64,000 nucleotides of DNA from Monomorium pharaonis (GCF_013373865.1 NC_050470.1:4200373-4264372); one strand, 5' to 3'; counted from the stretch's first letter, positions 34,421 to 47,699 are shown. Translations and numbers: made by a program. The notes: generated by a model from the sequence alone, not told the origin.

Positions 34421-36790
34421 GAGGAGCAAAAATAAAATGATTGTGCGTACATGTATGTGCGTACGTTATATTTCAATAAATAAAATTATTTTGCTGCAAC
34501 ATAGTGCATAATTAATTAAATTATTATCTCCATTTATGAAATTTTTATTGATATATCGGTAACTTTGATAAATAGCTTATTATATTTGAAATTTATTCGA
34601 TAATTGAAAATTATATTTTAAACTCAGGCATTTTATATAATAAAATTAATAAATTTTCTGTTTACATTATCTATATGATACAATGTGTACAACGTAGAAT
34701 TATAAAAATTATACTTTGATATTTTTAAATAACGTACGTATAACGAGTGCTCGCAAGTCGTATACACTCGCGTAAATATACACGGTCTGTTTTGCGCTGC
34801 GCTTTCACTTGGCGTGAGACATTACTGTGTCTCTTGATATACATATTTTTTTTATCTTTACGTTAGAATTAAAAATTAATAATTAAGTTTACTGATACTT
34901 TTTTGGTAATTATTGTATATATGTACGTATATATTTTTTGTATACATACATGTACATATGCAGGTATATCTGCGATTGTACCGATCTACCGATCAACTTC
35001 AGCTGTTACTAGAAAGGTGGCGGCATATGCATCTTTTAGGCCTTTTTCATCTAATTCGACGATAAAATAAGATACTTGGTGTATGTAATAATAACATTTA
35101 TTAATGCAAGATTTTGAATATTTATAATATTTTTGATATTTTTAAATCTCTTTCTTAAAAAATAATACTACCATTGTTTTAGTTATGCTATTATAATATT
35201 CATTTAATACAAATATGTGGAAGAAATATCTTGAATTATAAAAATAATAAAATTTTATTGTGTAGTGTGAAAAATGAATGCGAATTATTTATTAAAAAAC
35301 GTCTCGGCGCAAATGAAGAAAAATATCGTGTAAGCATCTAGAAATATCATACCAAGAAGATTTATGAGAACAGCCAACTGTCGCGATAAGAGTGAACGAA
35401 TTTTTTCATTAATATCAGTTTTTAATTTGCGGATTCTGTCATCTCGATATTGGATTATAAAAATATCATTGAGAGTAGACATTTTATGATCGCTTTAGTA
35501 ATATAATATGCCGGAATTTTTTAACCTAGAATTTTTGAAATCAAATTTCTTTAGTTAATAAAAACACGTTAAATTTATTTAAGCACGAAATGCGCTAGGA
35601 ATTAATTACATATTGCAATCATTTTCTTTTTACTATTGTAATACTTTATAAAAAGTTATTGACATGTTATATAAGTATTATTGTTTCATTATTAATGCAG
35701 TTTTAGTATTGATAATAAATTAAAGCAAACTGTCCTTTTCTTTTGGTAATGCTACATTGAAAGCATTAATAGCAATTAATAATAGACCTTTTTATCTTGC
35801 CGGTATAGTTGCGGATATACAGTTCGGTTTGGGGAGGGTAGAGAATGATGAGGGTAGGTGCGCTCATGACACGCCAACTGACCATTATGCAGATTTCCGA
35901 CGATTAGATATATCGGACGTTTTGCCGACGTACCAAATGTAATGTGCCTTTGTGAAGGGAACGAAGGAAACGACGAGAGACGGGATTCTCCCGTCTTGTC
36001 CACCTTTCATCTCGCCTTAATTCGTTATCTTGACTAACGACCTCTTTCCCATTCCCTTCCTACGTGGCAGAGCGAAGAAGAGAAAGGGGAGTAAAACGGA
36101 AGGCAGACAGAAAACGGATTTTCCAGCGTTGCTAAGGAAAGACGAACCGTCGCGCGCGTTGAATAAGTTCACCGGATTTCTAAGGGTCAAAGGAGAGCTG
36201 CTTAAGAGCCTGCTCGGGGGTGACTGTGTACACACGCAGGACGATGTTCCATGAACGCGTTGATGAGAATTTTTTCCCTCTCGATCCTTCACGGTCCGAT
36301 CTGAAACGGTTTCAGCAAGGGGGTCCAAAAATAAAGAACGTCGAGTGAACTCCACTCTCATTCTCTTTCGTTGATATCCCTGATCTGTAAGAAAGGATAT
36401 TAGGAGCATTTATTGTTGTTAAATATTTTTATTAATATTATAATAGCCTTTCTGAAAGATTTTTCAGATTTAATTATTAAGGACACAATATTTCTCTGAG
36501 AGAATTATCAATAAAAAAGAAATCTAAATATACAAGACTTTCTGACTAACAGTGTACATTTAAAATATTTATTTGCAAAAGTAAGAATTTTGTATTATTG
36601 TCATAATTATTATTTTATATTGATACAGTCGTTACACAGTATTATTTAAAACATTATTATGTATTATTATTAAAAAATACACATTACATATTTACGATGA
36701 AGTCGTAAAACATAATATATAATTTTTTATATCTCCCGCGTATACATATATGAGGCGTAATAAAGGATCAAGCAAGCAACTTGTGACGAA
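34421..36790. other. AT-rich DNA with a GC-rich block at 35.8-36.4 kb
   Basis: 34440-35750 is AT-rich and featureless. 35790-36370 is GC-balanced, with overlapping frames on both strands (130 codons minus, 74 plus) and no domain. 36390-36770 is AT-rich. Confidence 0.45.
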
Positions 36791-37240
36791 GTTTACGGTA
36801 ATTCGCGATGGGTAGGTATAGGATTTACGCGCGAAGCGTATTTCGCACACATATATCGAACGGGAATAAATTCGCGAGGTCAGCGCGTGGTGTCTCTTCC
36901 GCGTGTTCTTCTCGCACGGTTACCAATTACTGGGACCGCGACAAGAACGGACACGTGCGTTTCATTACATCGTCTCGTCAGGGCAACTCATCCGCCGCCC
37001 ACGCACGTCTTCTCCCGGGCGGGGCGTCGCGAATCGCGATGAAATCGGAAGACGTCGCCCGGACACTCGCGCGGATTGAACCGTCGCGTCGTGTTGCAAT
37101 TAATTTTTCTATGTTCAGGAAAGGAACTCATTTCAAAATGAAAGATAGTTTATTAATAATTGATCGAGCACAAATTCTTGTTTGCAATAATAGTTTCTGT
37201 AGCAAGATAGCAATATAAAGGGAAAATAAAGTCAAAAACA
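36791..37240. other. CpG-rich block, no gene assigned
   Basis: A plus-strand frame of 136 codons (36808-37218) spans a CpG-rich island and runs on into AT-rich DNA without change of character. It has no recognisable domain, no paired splice sites, and is rich in Arg/Ser as CpG-rich noncoding DNA predicts. Not called as a gene. Confidence 0.4.
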
Positions 37241-37369
37241 TTAATTAATTGAATAAGAAGTATTTTTGCGAGATAAATATTTCTTACATAGAAATTTACT
37301 AAATCACATCTTCCTTCCTATACGATCGGGAGATATTAAATATTCAAATGCTTGAATACTTATTAAGTG

Positions 37370-37610
37370 GCGGTTTTTAAATTCTACACCGGTCGGAAAC
37401 ATTTATCATCTCGCATCTGACGATACTGTGGTAACTGATCTGGTATTACGAACGCTGTAATTAATGGCGGTATAATTAATTCAGCAGGCGTATTATCGTA
37501 TCGGGAAGAAGATTCACGTAATCCGATCCATTACGGCATGCGGTGACTCTTGAGATTTCTGCGCGCGGGGATGCTGACTTTTTTATTAGATTATAACCCT
37601 TCAGCGCAGT
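37370..37610. promoter_or_regulatory. Homeodomain-site cluster
   Basis: GTAATTAATGG (about 37457), ATAATTAATTC (about 37472), GTAATCCG (about 37518, a Bicoid/Otx-type TAATCC core) and CCATTACGG (about 37528) fall within 80 bp of GC-balanced, non-repetitive sequence. Probable regulatory element; the target gene is unknown. Confidence 0.35.
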
Positions 37611-37619
37611 GATGTAAGT

Positions 37620-39049
37620 TATGCCTAATATTAGCATATTTCGGCATATTTATGTATACATACATAATTTATGTATCCATTACGTCAGCAGCAGAAAGGT
37701 AACTTACAAGGATGAACCCGATGGATGAGACAAAAGGGAAATTTTCGTACGTCTCACAAAGTCTCATTTATCGATTTTACTTGGCAGTAAAATACACACT
37801 TTTTATGATTAACCGTCTGATATTTTTTTGCATATATTATGTTTATATATCCTACGGCATCTCGATTGCAATTGATAACGCTTGGATGTGTGAAGAATAT
37901 TGTAAATCACCAGGACATTTACGATTTGCACTGTCATTATTGAACGTCTTACATTAAATATAATATGATATTTTATTTACATAAAATAAATATGAAACTT
38001 CTGGAAGTAACAATTAAATAATAAATAATACCTTAGTTATATTTAATGTCTTCCGGGTTTTCTTTTTCTCTCAAGTTTCTTTATTGCACTCCTACACATT
38101 TACTCGCGAAAACATGACAATTACGATCGCGCATATTACTTACTAGAATATGATAATTGCATGATACTTTAAACTGCATTTCTGATGTACCTATGCGCTT
38201 TTTGCTACATTGAGGCTAAAAATTGACATGATCACACAGAGTATAATCATATGCAATATATTGAAGATAATTGATTACAAATGGACTTGGTTAAAAAAAT
38301 AATTATTGCTTATAAATAATTTTATATTTTTTAAATATCCATATTTTAATCTTAAATAATTAATGTGTAATTAATTTATTACATGTAAATTTAGTACAAT
38401 TATATAAAATATTAACTTTGATAAATAGACATCGTCTCGAATTGTTAATTATAAATGTTAATTAATTGTATGAAATAGCAATTGGGTAATATTCATACAC
38501 ATTGATCTTACTATTATAATAATGCAATGTACAGAACGATTCATGCCGCTGCCTGTCTATTAGTTTCGTTTATTTTTTGTTTACCGAAAATGGTAATATT
38601 GGCAGCCTTACGTACAACGAGTTATATGCAACGAAAGCAAGTCACGTGGCAGTTAACTCATTACTGTCGCAAAATCTTTGTTATAACGCGTACAAAGTAA
38701 ATGTATAATATACTGAATATTATATCTATTCTTTATTTTCAAATAATTATTAAGAAATTGGTTTCTTTAAAATAGATGTTGAAGTGAAAATAGAAACAAA
38801 AAGTAAATTACATAGTATAATTATAATTTTCATGCGCTTTTATCTCGCGTTTTGAAGAATAATATAATACAGAGCGCTACGTGTAAAGACAATTAATAAA
38901 GACAATTTCTTGGTCGCGTGCCAGTCGACTTGATATTGCCATAAAATATTGAATATAACATGCATTATAGAGTAATAAATGTAATTTTTTAATATCTAAA
39001 TATTAATTATTTTGATCATTAATGTAATGAACGTATTTATATTTTACAG
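37620..39049. other. AT-rich noncoding DNA
   Basis: No gene is seen. Short GC-richer patches at 37690-37760 and 38560-38700 have no supporting signals. Confidence 0.5.
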
Positions 39050-39092
39050 ATCAACATGGATGTGGTAAATTCCGTTGCTGCGCATCGTATTG
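39050..39092 (+). CDS. Candidate 43-bp exon with a start codon
   Basis: A strong acceptor (TTTATATTTTACAG) ends at 39049 and a strong donor (G|GTGAGT) begins at 39093. Between them the exon carries ATG at 39056-39058 and twelve codons plus one base, MDVVNSVAAHRI. Composition is GC-balanced inside AT-rich DNA. It has the form of an exon carrying the translation start of a gene with very long introns. No partner exon was identified in the window, and the peptide is too short to name. Confidence 0.4.
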
Positions 39093-39399
39093 GTGAGTCA
39101 AATAGCATTTTATTCTAATTTAGGATAATGAATCTATGAACACTTGGATTTTTTTTTATTAAGAATTATAGAATATATTACAATTCAATAAATATCTCTC
39201 ATAGATTCAATATCTAAAAAAATAGGATATAATATGATATAGTTTACACTTTTATGGAATGTCGCAAAGTAAAGGACTACTTCAATTTCTATATGAATAA
39301 TACGTAAATTTTTAATACGTATTAGATGAGTGACATTTATGTTTTTATAAAAAAAATTATTATATACATCGTGTTAAGTATAATAATAAAAAAAAAGTG

Positions 39400-39860
39400 A
39401 TTTTATACACTCACAATATCGAACTCTAACAATTTCGGACAAGGACGTCGTAAATTGTCGTCGTTTTGTAATTGCGGCAAAGGGGCGTTTTGCCAGGCGA
39501 GTAATTAAAATCGTATTTCAATATTCTGCCAGCGAGAGAGTATCCCCGCCGATTATTCCGACTGCTCGATTACAAGGCGCCGTGAGAACATCGGATTCCA
39601 GGTGTCGGAGTTCCCGTGTGTGCGCATATTATTATTTCGATAATAATACTAATTAAGGCGCCTCCAGCCGCTCGTAATAACACTTTGCACGTAATGCGCG
39701 CTCCTAATCCGTAGCGGCATATGGTCCAACATGCGAGATATCTCGCGCGCGCGGCGTGATCGCAATCATCGCCAACGTTCTTCTTCTCGCTCTCTCGCGC
39801 ATTAAATTCGCCATTAAAACGCGTGTCCGCCGTTTACCATGGATGCATGTACATACATTG
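39400..39860. promoter_or_regulatory. CpG-rich, conserved-element-like block
   Basis: Non-repetitive sequence with ACTAATTAAGGCG, CTCGTAATAACAC, TCCTAATCCG and CCATTAAAACG words; no open frame of note. It begins about 300 bp after the candidate exon at 39050. Likely regulatory, low certainty. Confidence 0.3.
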
Positions 39861-41690
39861 CGGTACGGGCTTCCGATCAGTTGTAGGTCGGAATAAAGGA
39901 ATTAAGAACTTGATTTACGAGTACTCTCATGAATATTACTTTCCATACTGTGCACGCGCGTTTTGATTCGTTTTGCATTCATCTTTTTTGTTTAATTGAA
40001 AAGGATTTTTATTTATTGACAAAAGGAAAATATGCATGGTTGTTACAAGTTGCACATATATACTAATTTTTTGCGAGAAAAAAATGTCCACGATTCCGCT
40101 CGTAAAAAAATAGAAAAACTTTAAAAATATCAAAGTGTTAATATAAACATTTTGTTACGAGTTATTTTTTTTTATTTATCGTTGTTAATGGCACGACTGT
40201 TACCGTGAACATTATCGAAGTCCGTCAATTAAAAATCCAATGCTCTTAAAATCGATTTTCCTGAACCGTCGTCGTCGACATATCTCACCGCTCGCATCTC
40301 CCTCGTTAGCTGTGCGAGCGGAAAGTTGTTAAGTTATTCGTTATCCTAATTATGCACATAATAAATTACATGCAAGAACGGCCGTCACACTCGAATACGC
40401 CATGTGGATTACCTGGTTACGTGTATATGTCGGCCCATCCATCGACCGATGTGATATACGTAGAGAGTAGGTCGCGATGCACGTGTTGCAGACGTATCCG
40501 CCCGAGCACGCACTCTTCGGCTGAGAATTCTAAGAAACGCGATATCGAGTGGATTCGTCGACGTGCACTTTCGTACGCGAGCTTCCGCTGCATTCTTTTG
40601 CATCGGTTAATTAGATGCTCTATCTTTACGGTAATTAAATCACTTTTTACTCGATTAATTAGTAGTCAGCTCGCTTTGCCGCGGAGAGGACGAGTTACAA
40701 GGAGCAGCTTCTTGTTATATTTCTTCTCGTTACAAGTATATTTCTCGTTCGTTTGTCTATGTTAATGCTGTCAAAATAAATTTATAATGTGAGATATTCA
40801 TATACCGATAAGGATAAATAATTTATTCATGTGGTTTACTGTCATCTTTTTCTTGCTCTCTTTCTCTTTGGAAATTGGAAACATATAATCTCTTTCTTTC
40901 TCTCTCCCTCTCTAATTTCTATAATTATTAATTGAGAATATTTTAAAGAAAATGTAATTAAAGATATTAAGATTATATTATCCGAAATTGAGTTTTGTAG
41001 CTACCAAATATTAATATTAAGAGATTTTTTTTATTTTGGGATGAAACTTTAATCGAAACGCAAAATTATAGTTATTTTACTGTTGAAAACAATTGGTTTA
41101 AATAATATTTTGCTTTGATATTTTGAATTACCACAATGTTATTATAAGATGTTGTTAATGTTATCTGTATTGAATATGCTATTAATGGAAACGCGATGGT
41201 TCTTGAAAACACCTAGCTTTCAGAGTGCTTGTGAGGGACTACAACGTCTCGCACGTATGCGAGATGAATAAATTAACAAGAGAAAATCGTGCAACCGTTA
41301 TCGCTTGCGAGTTTAGTTTGTTATCAATTTTATTATAATACTCTTGTTAAAAACCTTTTTACTATATGTGTATGTTGTATAACATCGAGAAAGCGAAACA
41401 ATTGCAATATTGATAAATATTTCTCAAAATGACGTAATTGTACAAAGCAATTATGTTTAATTTCCACTGAGTTTTTTAATTTAATTGCTCCAATACTATA
41501 TAAGAAGTAATTGAAAAGAACATCTTAATGATAACATATAATGATATTAAGTATGCAAAACATCCAATCTATTTTATGTCTAGAGAAAGGACACATGTCA
41601 GGAATAGGATATATAAATTTGTATATTTATCATAGAGCTACTACCGTGAAAATATTTAATGGGATCCCTCGAATGCAGTGCATAAGTTCA
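39861..41690. other. Noncoding DNA
   Basis: 40190-40720 is GC-balanced, with a 137-codon plus frame (40352-40765) that I cannot tie to any family. 40855-40915 is a CT-rich tract. The rest is AT-rich. Confidence 0.45.
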
Positions 41691-41699
41691 TAGGTTAAT

Positions 41700-42200
41700 A
41701 TCTCTAACATATCCGTGATATTATCTTTATCGTTTCAAACGTCCGGCAGTGTCCCATGTGCGTGACGTACTCACCTTAATTGATGCGAGATAAGCCGGAA
41801 ATGTGCGATAGGCATATAACCAGTCGGTCCCAGACTTGGATTGTGGCCAAATTCGAGTATTTCGGTGGAAAATGCTTAACACTCCGTGTACGGACGATCG
41901 TGCCGTTGTGCGGCAACTTTACTAGTTAATGGTTTTCAGGACCGAGTACAAATGTGTCGTACCGGAACATTAGAAGTGTTGCTAACAAGGTCGGTCGACA
42001 GCAAAGTAGGCAAATAAACCCCTTTAGAATTAAGCTGACTGCGAAGTTCTTAGGTCATGACGCCCGCGCCGTAATCTGCATTTTTAAATTGACAAGCGGG
42101 TACACGCTCAAGCTGTCTCAGCGTTTGCGATTAAAACGTTAATTGCGTAGTAGGTGTATGTATCAACATTAATTAGGGCGGGAACTTCGATCCTTTTCAG
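41700..42200. promoter_or_regulatory. Dense motif-rich noncoding block
   Basis: About 500 bp of GC-balanced, non-repetitive DNA with TTAATTGATG, GCCGGAAATG (ETS core), GGCAAATAAACC (forkhead core), TGCGATTAAAACG and CATTAATTAGG. It stands out sharply from AT-rich neighbours and is closed in most frames, so selection, if any, is not for coding. Confidence 0.35.
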
Positions 42201-42947
42201 CCTCTAATTGGAACTGTCATGTACAACATGTTTCAAGGGGCATTTTGAATTTATCTAATATTCACTTTATTGTTTGACTTTTATTCAAGAATGTTTAACT
42301 GTAAATTAACCACTAAATAATAATATAAATGTATAATTGATATAGAGAATTTATATAATTATATATACACAAAGGCGTGTACCTATTTATACTATCTATT
42401 TATATATCTATTTATATTTATTAATTTCTGTTTATTCCGTATGATTATCTAAATAAAAAAGAATTGTAAATTATCGAAAGGATATCAAATATTTTTTAAT
42501 TGTTGTATGTTAAAATATATTTAAAAAATAAGAAAGATACACAAGAAAGTATTTTTTAATACGTACTTTTTGTGTGTTAAGGAAATGAAACATCTCTTTG
42601 AAAGAAATCTCGTTTTTTTTAAAGCGAAAATTATTAAAATTATAAAAAAGATTTTTAAACAAATTTATTTCCTTAACGCATTACAAATTAGTCATTAAAA
42701 AATTAGTGTTCTTCAATTTTTGTTTATATTTTAACATATCCAAAAGTTATTAAAATCGGAGATTACTTGATTGTGTTTTCTTAGAGAGCTTTCTCTTTCT
42801 TTTTTCTTAAATTGATCCTTGAATGACTAAAAATCACGGTCTCGATTTGATACATGCTCATGCATGCTCATGTTGACCGTTTTGGCAAAAATAATTTTGC
42901 CATTATCTTTTGAAAAGTGGTTTAAAAACTAATTAAAAATCTAATAT

Positions 42948-43018
42948 GTTCTGGGTAGATTTGAACCTATAGATTTTTGGCACAAAAACCAGACGTGCGC
43001 CACAATCGTCTTACCTTG
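42948..43018 (-). tRNA. Degenerate tRNA-like sequence (tRNA pseudogene or SINE head)
   Basis: On the minus strand a box A-like TGGCGCACGTCTGG (43002-42989) is followed about 22 nt later by a box B-like GGTTCAAATC (42967-42958), the spacing expected of a tRNA. The T-stem and acceptor stem do not pair properly, so it is not a functional tRNA. No 3' SINE body could be traced. Confidence 0.4.
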
Positions 43019-43039
43019 TCACTAAATAACATAATAGAT

Positions 43040-44990
43040 ATTTCGCAATCATAAAAACATAACGTTATTTTGTAATGAGAAAAGATATCATATGTTTAAG
43101 CACGTAGTCAGTCGTTTCATTAGTACACAAAGTCGTGCCGAGGAAGTTGTTGTCTCTCAAAATATCACAGTGCATGCGGGGGTTTGTTACTTATGTAAGT
43201 ATATGCGCGCCATGAATAATACTCGTAATCCAGAGCACTAGTTTGTTTGTGCGCAAAAAAAGCTAATAATACAACAACAGAAAGATTAACTATGCAGAGA
43301 TTATAAAACTGTTCTAACATAATATTTCTTTGACGACTGTTTCTAAAAAAAAAAAAAAAAAGAAAGAGAAAATACAGCATAATGTACAGTTACGTAAGGT
43401 TATATAAGAATTAAGGAATTCAACAAATTAAAAAATTTACATTTTATTTGCATATAAAAATTGATATTACGCAAGAAGGTGTAAATATAAAATTTTAATT
43501 ATACTTTGTCATAATGTTTCTATTAGATGTTAACAAATATTTAAGATACTAGCGGTAAGTGCGACGCTATTGCCGAGAATTATTTCGCGAGGAGAGCGTC
43601 TCATCGTAATCGAATTTCGCATAGTTCGCGGCCTTAACACGCGAACGTTCATCATCACGTGATACTCGATTCGGATAAACGTTGAACGTCGATACTCTCG
43701 TGCGGATCGTGGCAATCGCTTCTGGTCATTACCCCGCTTTTTGCGGCAACAGAAATGAGGCGTCAAATGACTGAGGCCGGAGTTCGCGTCCGCGCCAGAC
43801 TTCGGCTATTTGTTGCAGAGTTTCTTTCTGACGTCCAATTGAGTTTGCGGTTTAACTCGTTGAGCAGTACGGAGGCAAACGCATCTGTGTTACTCGGAGT
43901 TCCTTCGCGTTTTACTTCCGCTTAAATCGACCGGCGCGCGGGGCAACGCGACCGAACTTTGGCTTCACGGTAAGCGGGGAGGATTGCTACTCTCGATGGC
44001 GTTTTTTTTTCCTGCGGGGAACGATTACTCTCGCTCTCGTGTCTTTCTCTACGAGAGTTTTTTTAGGAAAGCTTCACGGGGTTCACGTTTAAGCGTGCGA
44101 AAACGAAATCCGAAGAATCGAAACTTTGCTTTCTATATGGGATATAATTCTCCATTGATAAAATCTGCTTGAAATATAATCGCAAATTATAATTGGAAAT
44201 AATTATCTATGTAGTAATTACAAGGCAAACCGTCACAAGGTATAAAATACATTACGTGCACGTAATTATCGAAATAAATCAATGAAACTTAGAATTAATC
44301 AATCGACTGTTTAACGTTTGACACGTGTAAGCATTACAATTTTAATTAAGTTCAATAGTTCTTTGATACGACAACAATTAAAAGGCTTACTACAGTTGGT
44401 TAACCTACATTTTCGTAAAAACAAAGTAAATAAACTCTAAAGTTAAAGTGATTAACAAATTTCCTTTAATTAATATTATTTTCTAAATGCGTGACACGGA
44501 AGGAGGAAAACATAGTATGTCACTAATCGAGAATTTATTCTTTTACCTTTGAATCACAGAATGCTGTTTATTGTTTTTGTTACAAGCTATTGGAATAATC
44601 CACGTGTCCCGCAAAGGAATTTTCTCGTTGTATTTTCCCGCAATTCGCTCACCATGATCGTCGTTCGTATTGCTGGTGTACAGAAAGTAGTACAAAACAG
44701 CAGAGTTGAACGACAGTACACAAACGGGTCCTTCGTCGTCCTCGTATTTGTTTGCCTCGCCATTTTGTCCAGCCTTTTGTTTCTTGCACTTTCAAGCGTC
44801 ATTCCCCTGGATTACGTCTGGCGACAATTAACAAAATGAAGGCTTGGCATCACTCAACGGGGTTACTTTCTCTCTCCTCTGGGTAACTTTTAGACGTTTT
44901 GAATGAAAAGATTTATAACTAAATTTCGCATAATGTTCCAGCTTAAAGTAACGTAATAAACATCCGCATATAATTTTAACTGCAAAACTT
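43040..44990. other. Noncoding DNA with CpG-rich block at 43.55-44.1 kb
   Basis: 43340-43365 is an A-rich tract. 43550-44120 is CpG-rich with no domain in any frame. 44545-44840 has overlapping frames on both strands (96 and 71 codons); the plus frame ends in a hydrophobic segment, but neither has a splice or promoter context. Confidence 0.4.
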
Positions 44991-44999
44991 TACCATAAC

Positions 45000-45660
45000 T
45001 GTTTTCGCCGAAGGTAGGCCGAAGTTACTCGGCAAGTATCAAAGAAGCCTCATTTGGGGATATACGTAATTAAATTAGATGGTTAAAATTACTCGAGTGG
45101 CGAGTGTTTCTTCCCATCTGCGTAGCGCGCTATTTGTGCAGTTTTAACCGCGAAACTTCATTATAAATCTTTTGCGCAGGACAGGTCAGAAAGTTAGCCG
45201 TTGAAAGGGTCGAAGTTTTGCTTCTACGTAATAAAAGTAAATTTGAAGAACGGACATTTTCAAGAGTCGCTGATAGCGCGCGGCGAGTCGAGATACGATG
45301 CGAGAAACGACGGGTCGTGCGACGGGTGAGAATCTGCTGGAGCTTTCTGCCAAAGCGCGGCGGAACTAGTAGGCGGCTAGTCACTCCGCGAACACTCTAC
45401 AAACTGCAACTCATTCGTTAATTTGCGCGGCGGAAGTTATTGCGGAGGGCCCCCATGGGGAACTGTCAATTCTTGGGCGGTGTTAGTTGCGGCGTAACGT
45501 CCCGTAACGAGAAATTCCCACATACATCACAGTTATTAATGGATCGGCGTAACTAAGAAGCGCTACGCCGAAGAAAGCCCCGGCCGTCGATGCGATGTGG
45601 CGCGGAATCGAGAGTTAGTTACGCGAGACGCTAACTGCCGTTTCGCACGATTATGCTTTG
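45000..45660. other. CpG-rich block with recurrent GTTA...CGG words
   Basis: Loosely repeated words (CCGAAGTTACTCGG, AAAGTTAGCCG, GGAAGTTATTGCGG, GTTAGTTGCGGCG, GAGTTAGTTACGCG, GCTAACTGCCG) recur at irregular 50-250 bp spacing. Not a tandem array and not coding. Confidence 0.35.
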
Positions 45661-47640
45661 CGTCTTTGAAAATACAGTATAACAAGCGACAAAAAAATAT
45701 ATATGTATAGTATGGTCATAACTCTTTGCGCAAATGAATTATCTTGAGAGATGATGAAGAATCACGAGGTTCTAGGAGGAAATGCGAGAGGTGCTCCGCG
45801 AAAGTTTGAATTAAAACAACGAGAAATAAATTGACGTCGTCGGTCTCTCCAGGCTTTTATTTAATTATTTAGTTTCTCCGGCATGTCTCGGCCAACTGCA
45901 ACGACACTTGCGAAGCAACGGAACTAAATTACCACGATATCCCCCACGTTGATAGAGACTTTTCGGAACTTTCGGGTAGTTAAACGTTAAAACAAATATA
46001 AATCGGTTCGGCAGGGCTAAAATGACGAATGAGAAAAATCGGAGACACGAGGAATCGCGACGGAGAGAAAAAAAATAAGACAAAAAAGAAACGCCGCAGC
46101 GTTTGAAAATAATTGTTTTCGTTCTTTTACTTAGATTTGTATCTCAATAAAAATGCAGTAAAAAATTCTAAATATTTCAAAAACATTCTACTTTGTACAT
46201 TTGTACAAATAAATTGTGCAAATATTCTAAGTAACTGATATGTATTCTCTAACCTGTAGTGCTTAGATTAGTTGATCATTTAGGAATAAACAATAGAATC
46301 AAACATAATTGATTATTAAAGAAACAAATTAATTGATTTAATTGTTAATTAGTTTTAATTATTAATCGTAATTAAATTGATTAATTATTCTTCTTTAATG
46401 ATCAGTTCTGATCGATTATCTCTGAATAATTTATTATCGATTAATCGATTAAATGCCTATCACTACTAATCTCTGCTAATATGCACATATTTAAGAGAAG
46501 GAGAACGATTTTTTTTCTGTCTGTCGCTTTTGATAGAGACGCAACTAACATGTAATGACGTGACGATGAGAGTTTCCAGACGTTGCAATCATATTTAAAA
46601 TTGACAAATTTAGCGCGTTCCTCTTTCCCGCGAGTTCATCAAATTGTTTCCTCCGTGTAATTTGTCGGCTGGGAACATCGAGCGCCGGTTAACGACGAGC
46701 AATTTGCCCGTCGAGTGTTTATCGGCACGATCGTTTGAGGGAAACGTAATGAGGTCTGAAAGAAAACTGCCGGGACAAAGTATTGGTTACTTCAGCCTTT
46801 CCGCGGGAATCCTCTTTCTTATTCGTTGTGTTCGTTTCGTTATATTTATTGAAAAATTTATCAGAAAGATTTATTTATGCTTTACAGTTTGAGGAAAAGT
46901 ACATTAATATACATAATAATAAGATGTTAATGAGATATAAAAAGTTGCATTTTATTCTATAAAGCGTATTCTAAACCTATTCTAAAATTAAATTAACGAA
47001 TTATGATTACACGATGCATTTCGATAATTTTTATATCTGTATATAATCTAAAATAAAAGTCTCTTAATGGATGAAAATTACAGAAGTAAAAATTAATAAT
47101 AAAATTAACCAAAGGAGAACGCTATTTTTTAGTCGACACGGATCTTGGTGTCCTTTAATAATATTTATGTGAATTCTTACAACTTTTAGTTTATGTATGA
47201 ACCTTGGCTGATGTGATATTTTTCGATAATGATTACATAAAAATAAATTATTGTTAAGTAACATATTATTAAATTGCTTGTTAATTTAAATTATAATATT
47301 ATTTATTCTAGTTTTAATTAAAAACTGTGTTTTAAGACAAATAATCAACGAGTAGTTTGCATGAACTGGAAATTGTAAAAATTTACAAAAATATTACTAG
47401 TCATCCATCTTGGCAAAAAATAACATTTTTCTTTGTTTAATTGTGTTGTACATATTATTGATATTATGGTTTTATAGTATAATTATAATAATTAATTATT
47501 AATAATAAAATGTTATTTTTAATTTAATTTTAATTTTGATTAAGCTGTAACATTTTTATTTTATACTTACTAAAATGTTAAAGTATTTAAAAATGCGAAA
47601 TTTAGTTTTTAAATATTCTATTTGTTATTTTATTTCTTGG
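45661..47640. other. Mostly AT-rich noncoding DNA
   Basis: 45750-46080 and 46550-46820 are GC-balanced with no gene. The rest is AT-rich and includes the inverted repeat at 46308-46405. Confidence 0.45.
46308..46405. repeat. AT-rich inverted repeat
   Basis: A left arm beginning ATTGATTATTAAAGAA (46308-46344) and a right arm ending TTCTTTAATGATCAG (46369-46405) are inverted imperfect copies around a short spacer rich in TTAATTA. Probable foldback element; the many TAATTA words are a by-product. Confidence 0.5.
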
Positions 47641-47699
47641 AATTTAATATTATATATATTGTAAAGATATTCGTGAGAAAACATTTGCTGTTAATAATA

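Noticed and set aside
36808..37218. 136-codon plus-strand frame
   Set aside because: Crosses from a CpG island into AT-rich DNA without change, lacks domains and splice sites.
40352..40765. 137-codon plus-strand frame
   Set aside because: No domain; the hydrophobic end reflects T-rich DNA. No promoter or splice evidence.
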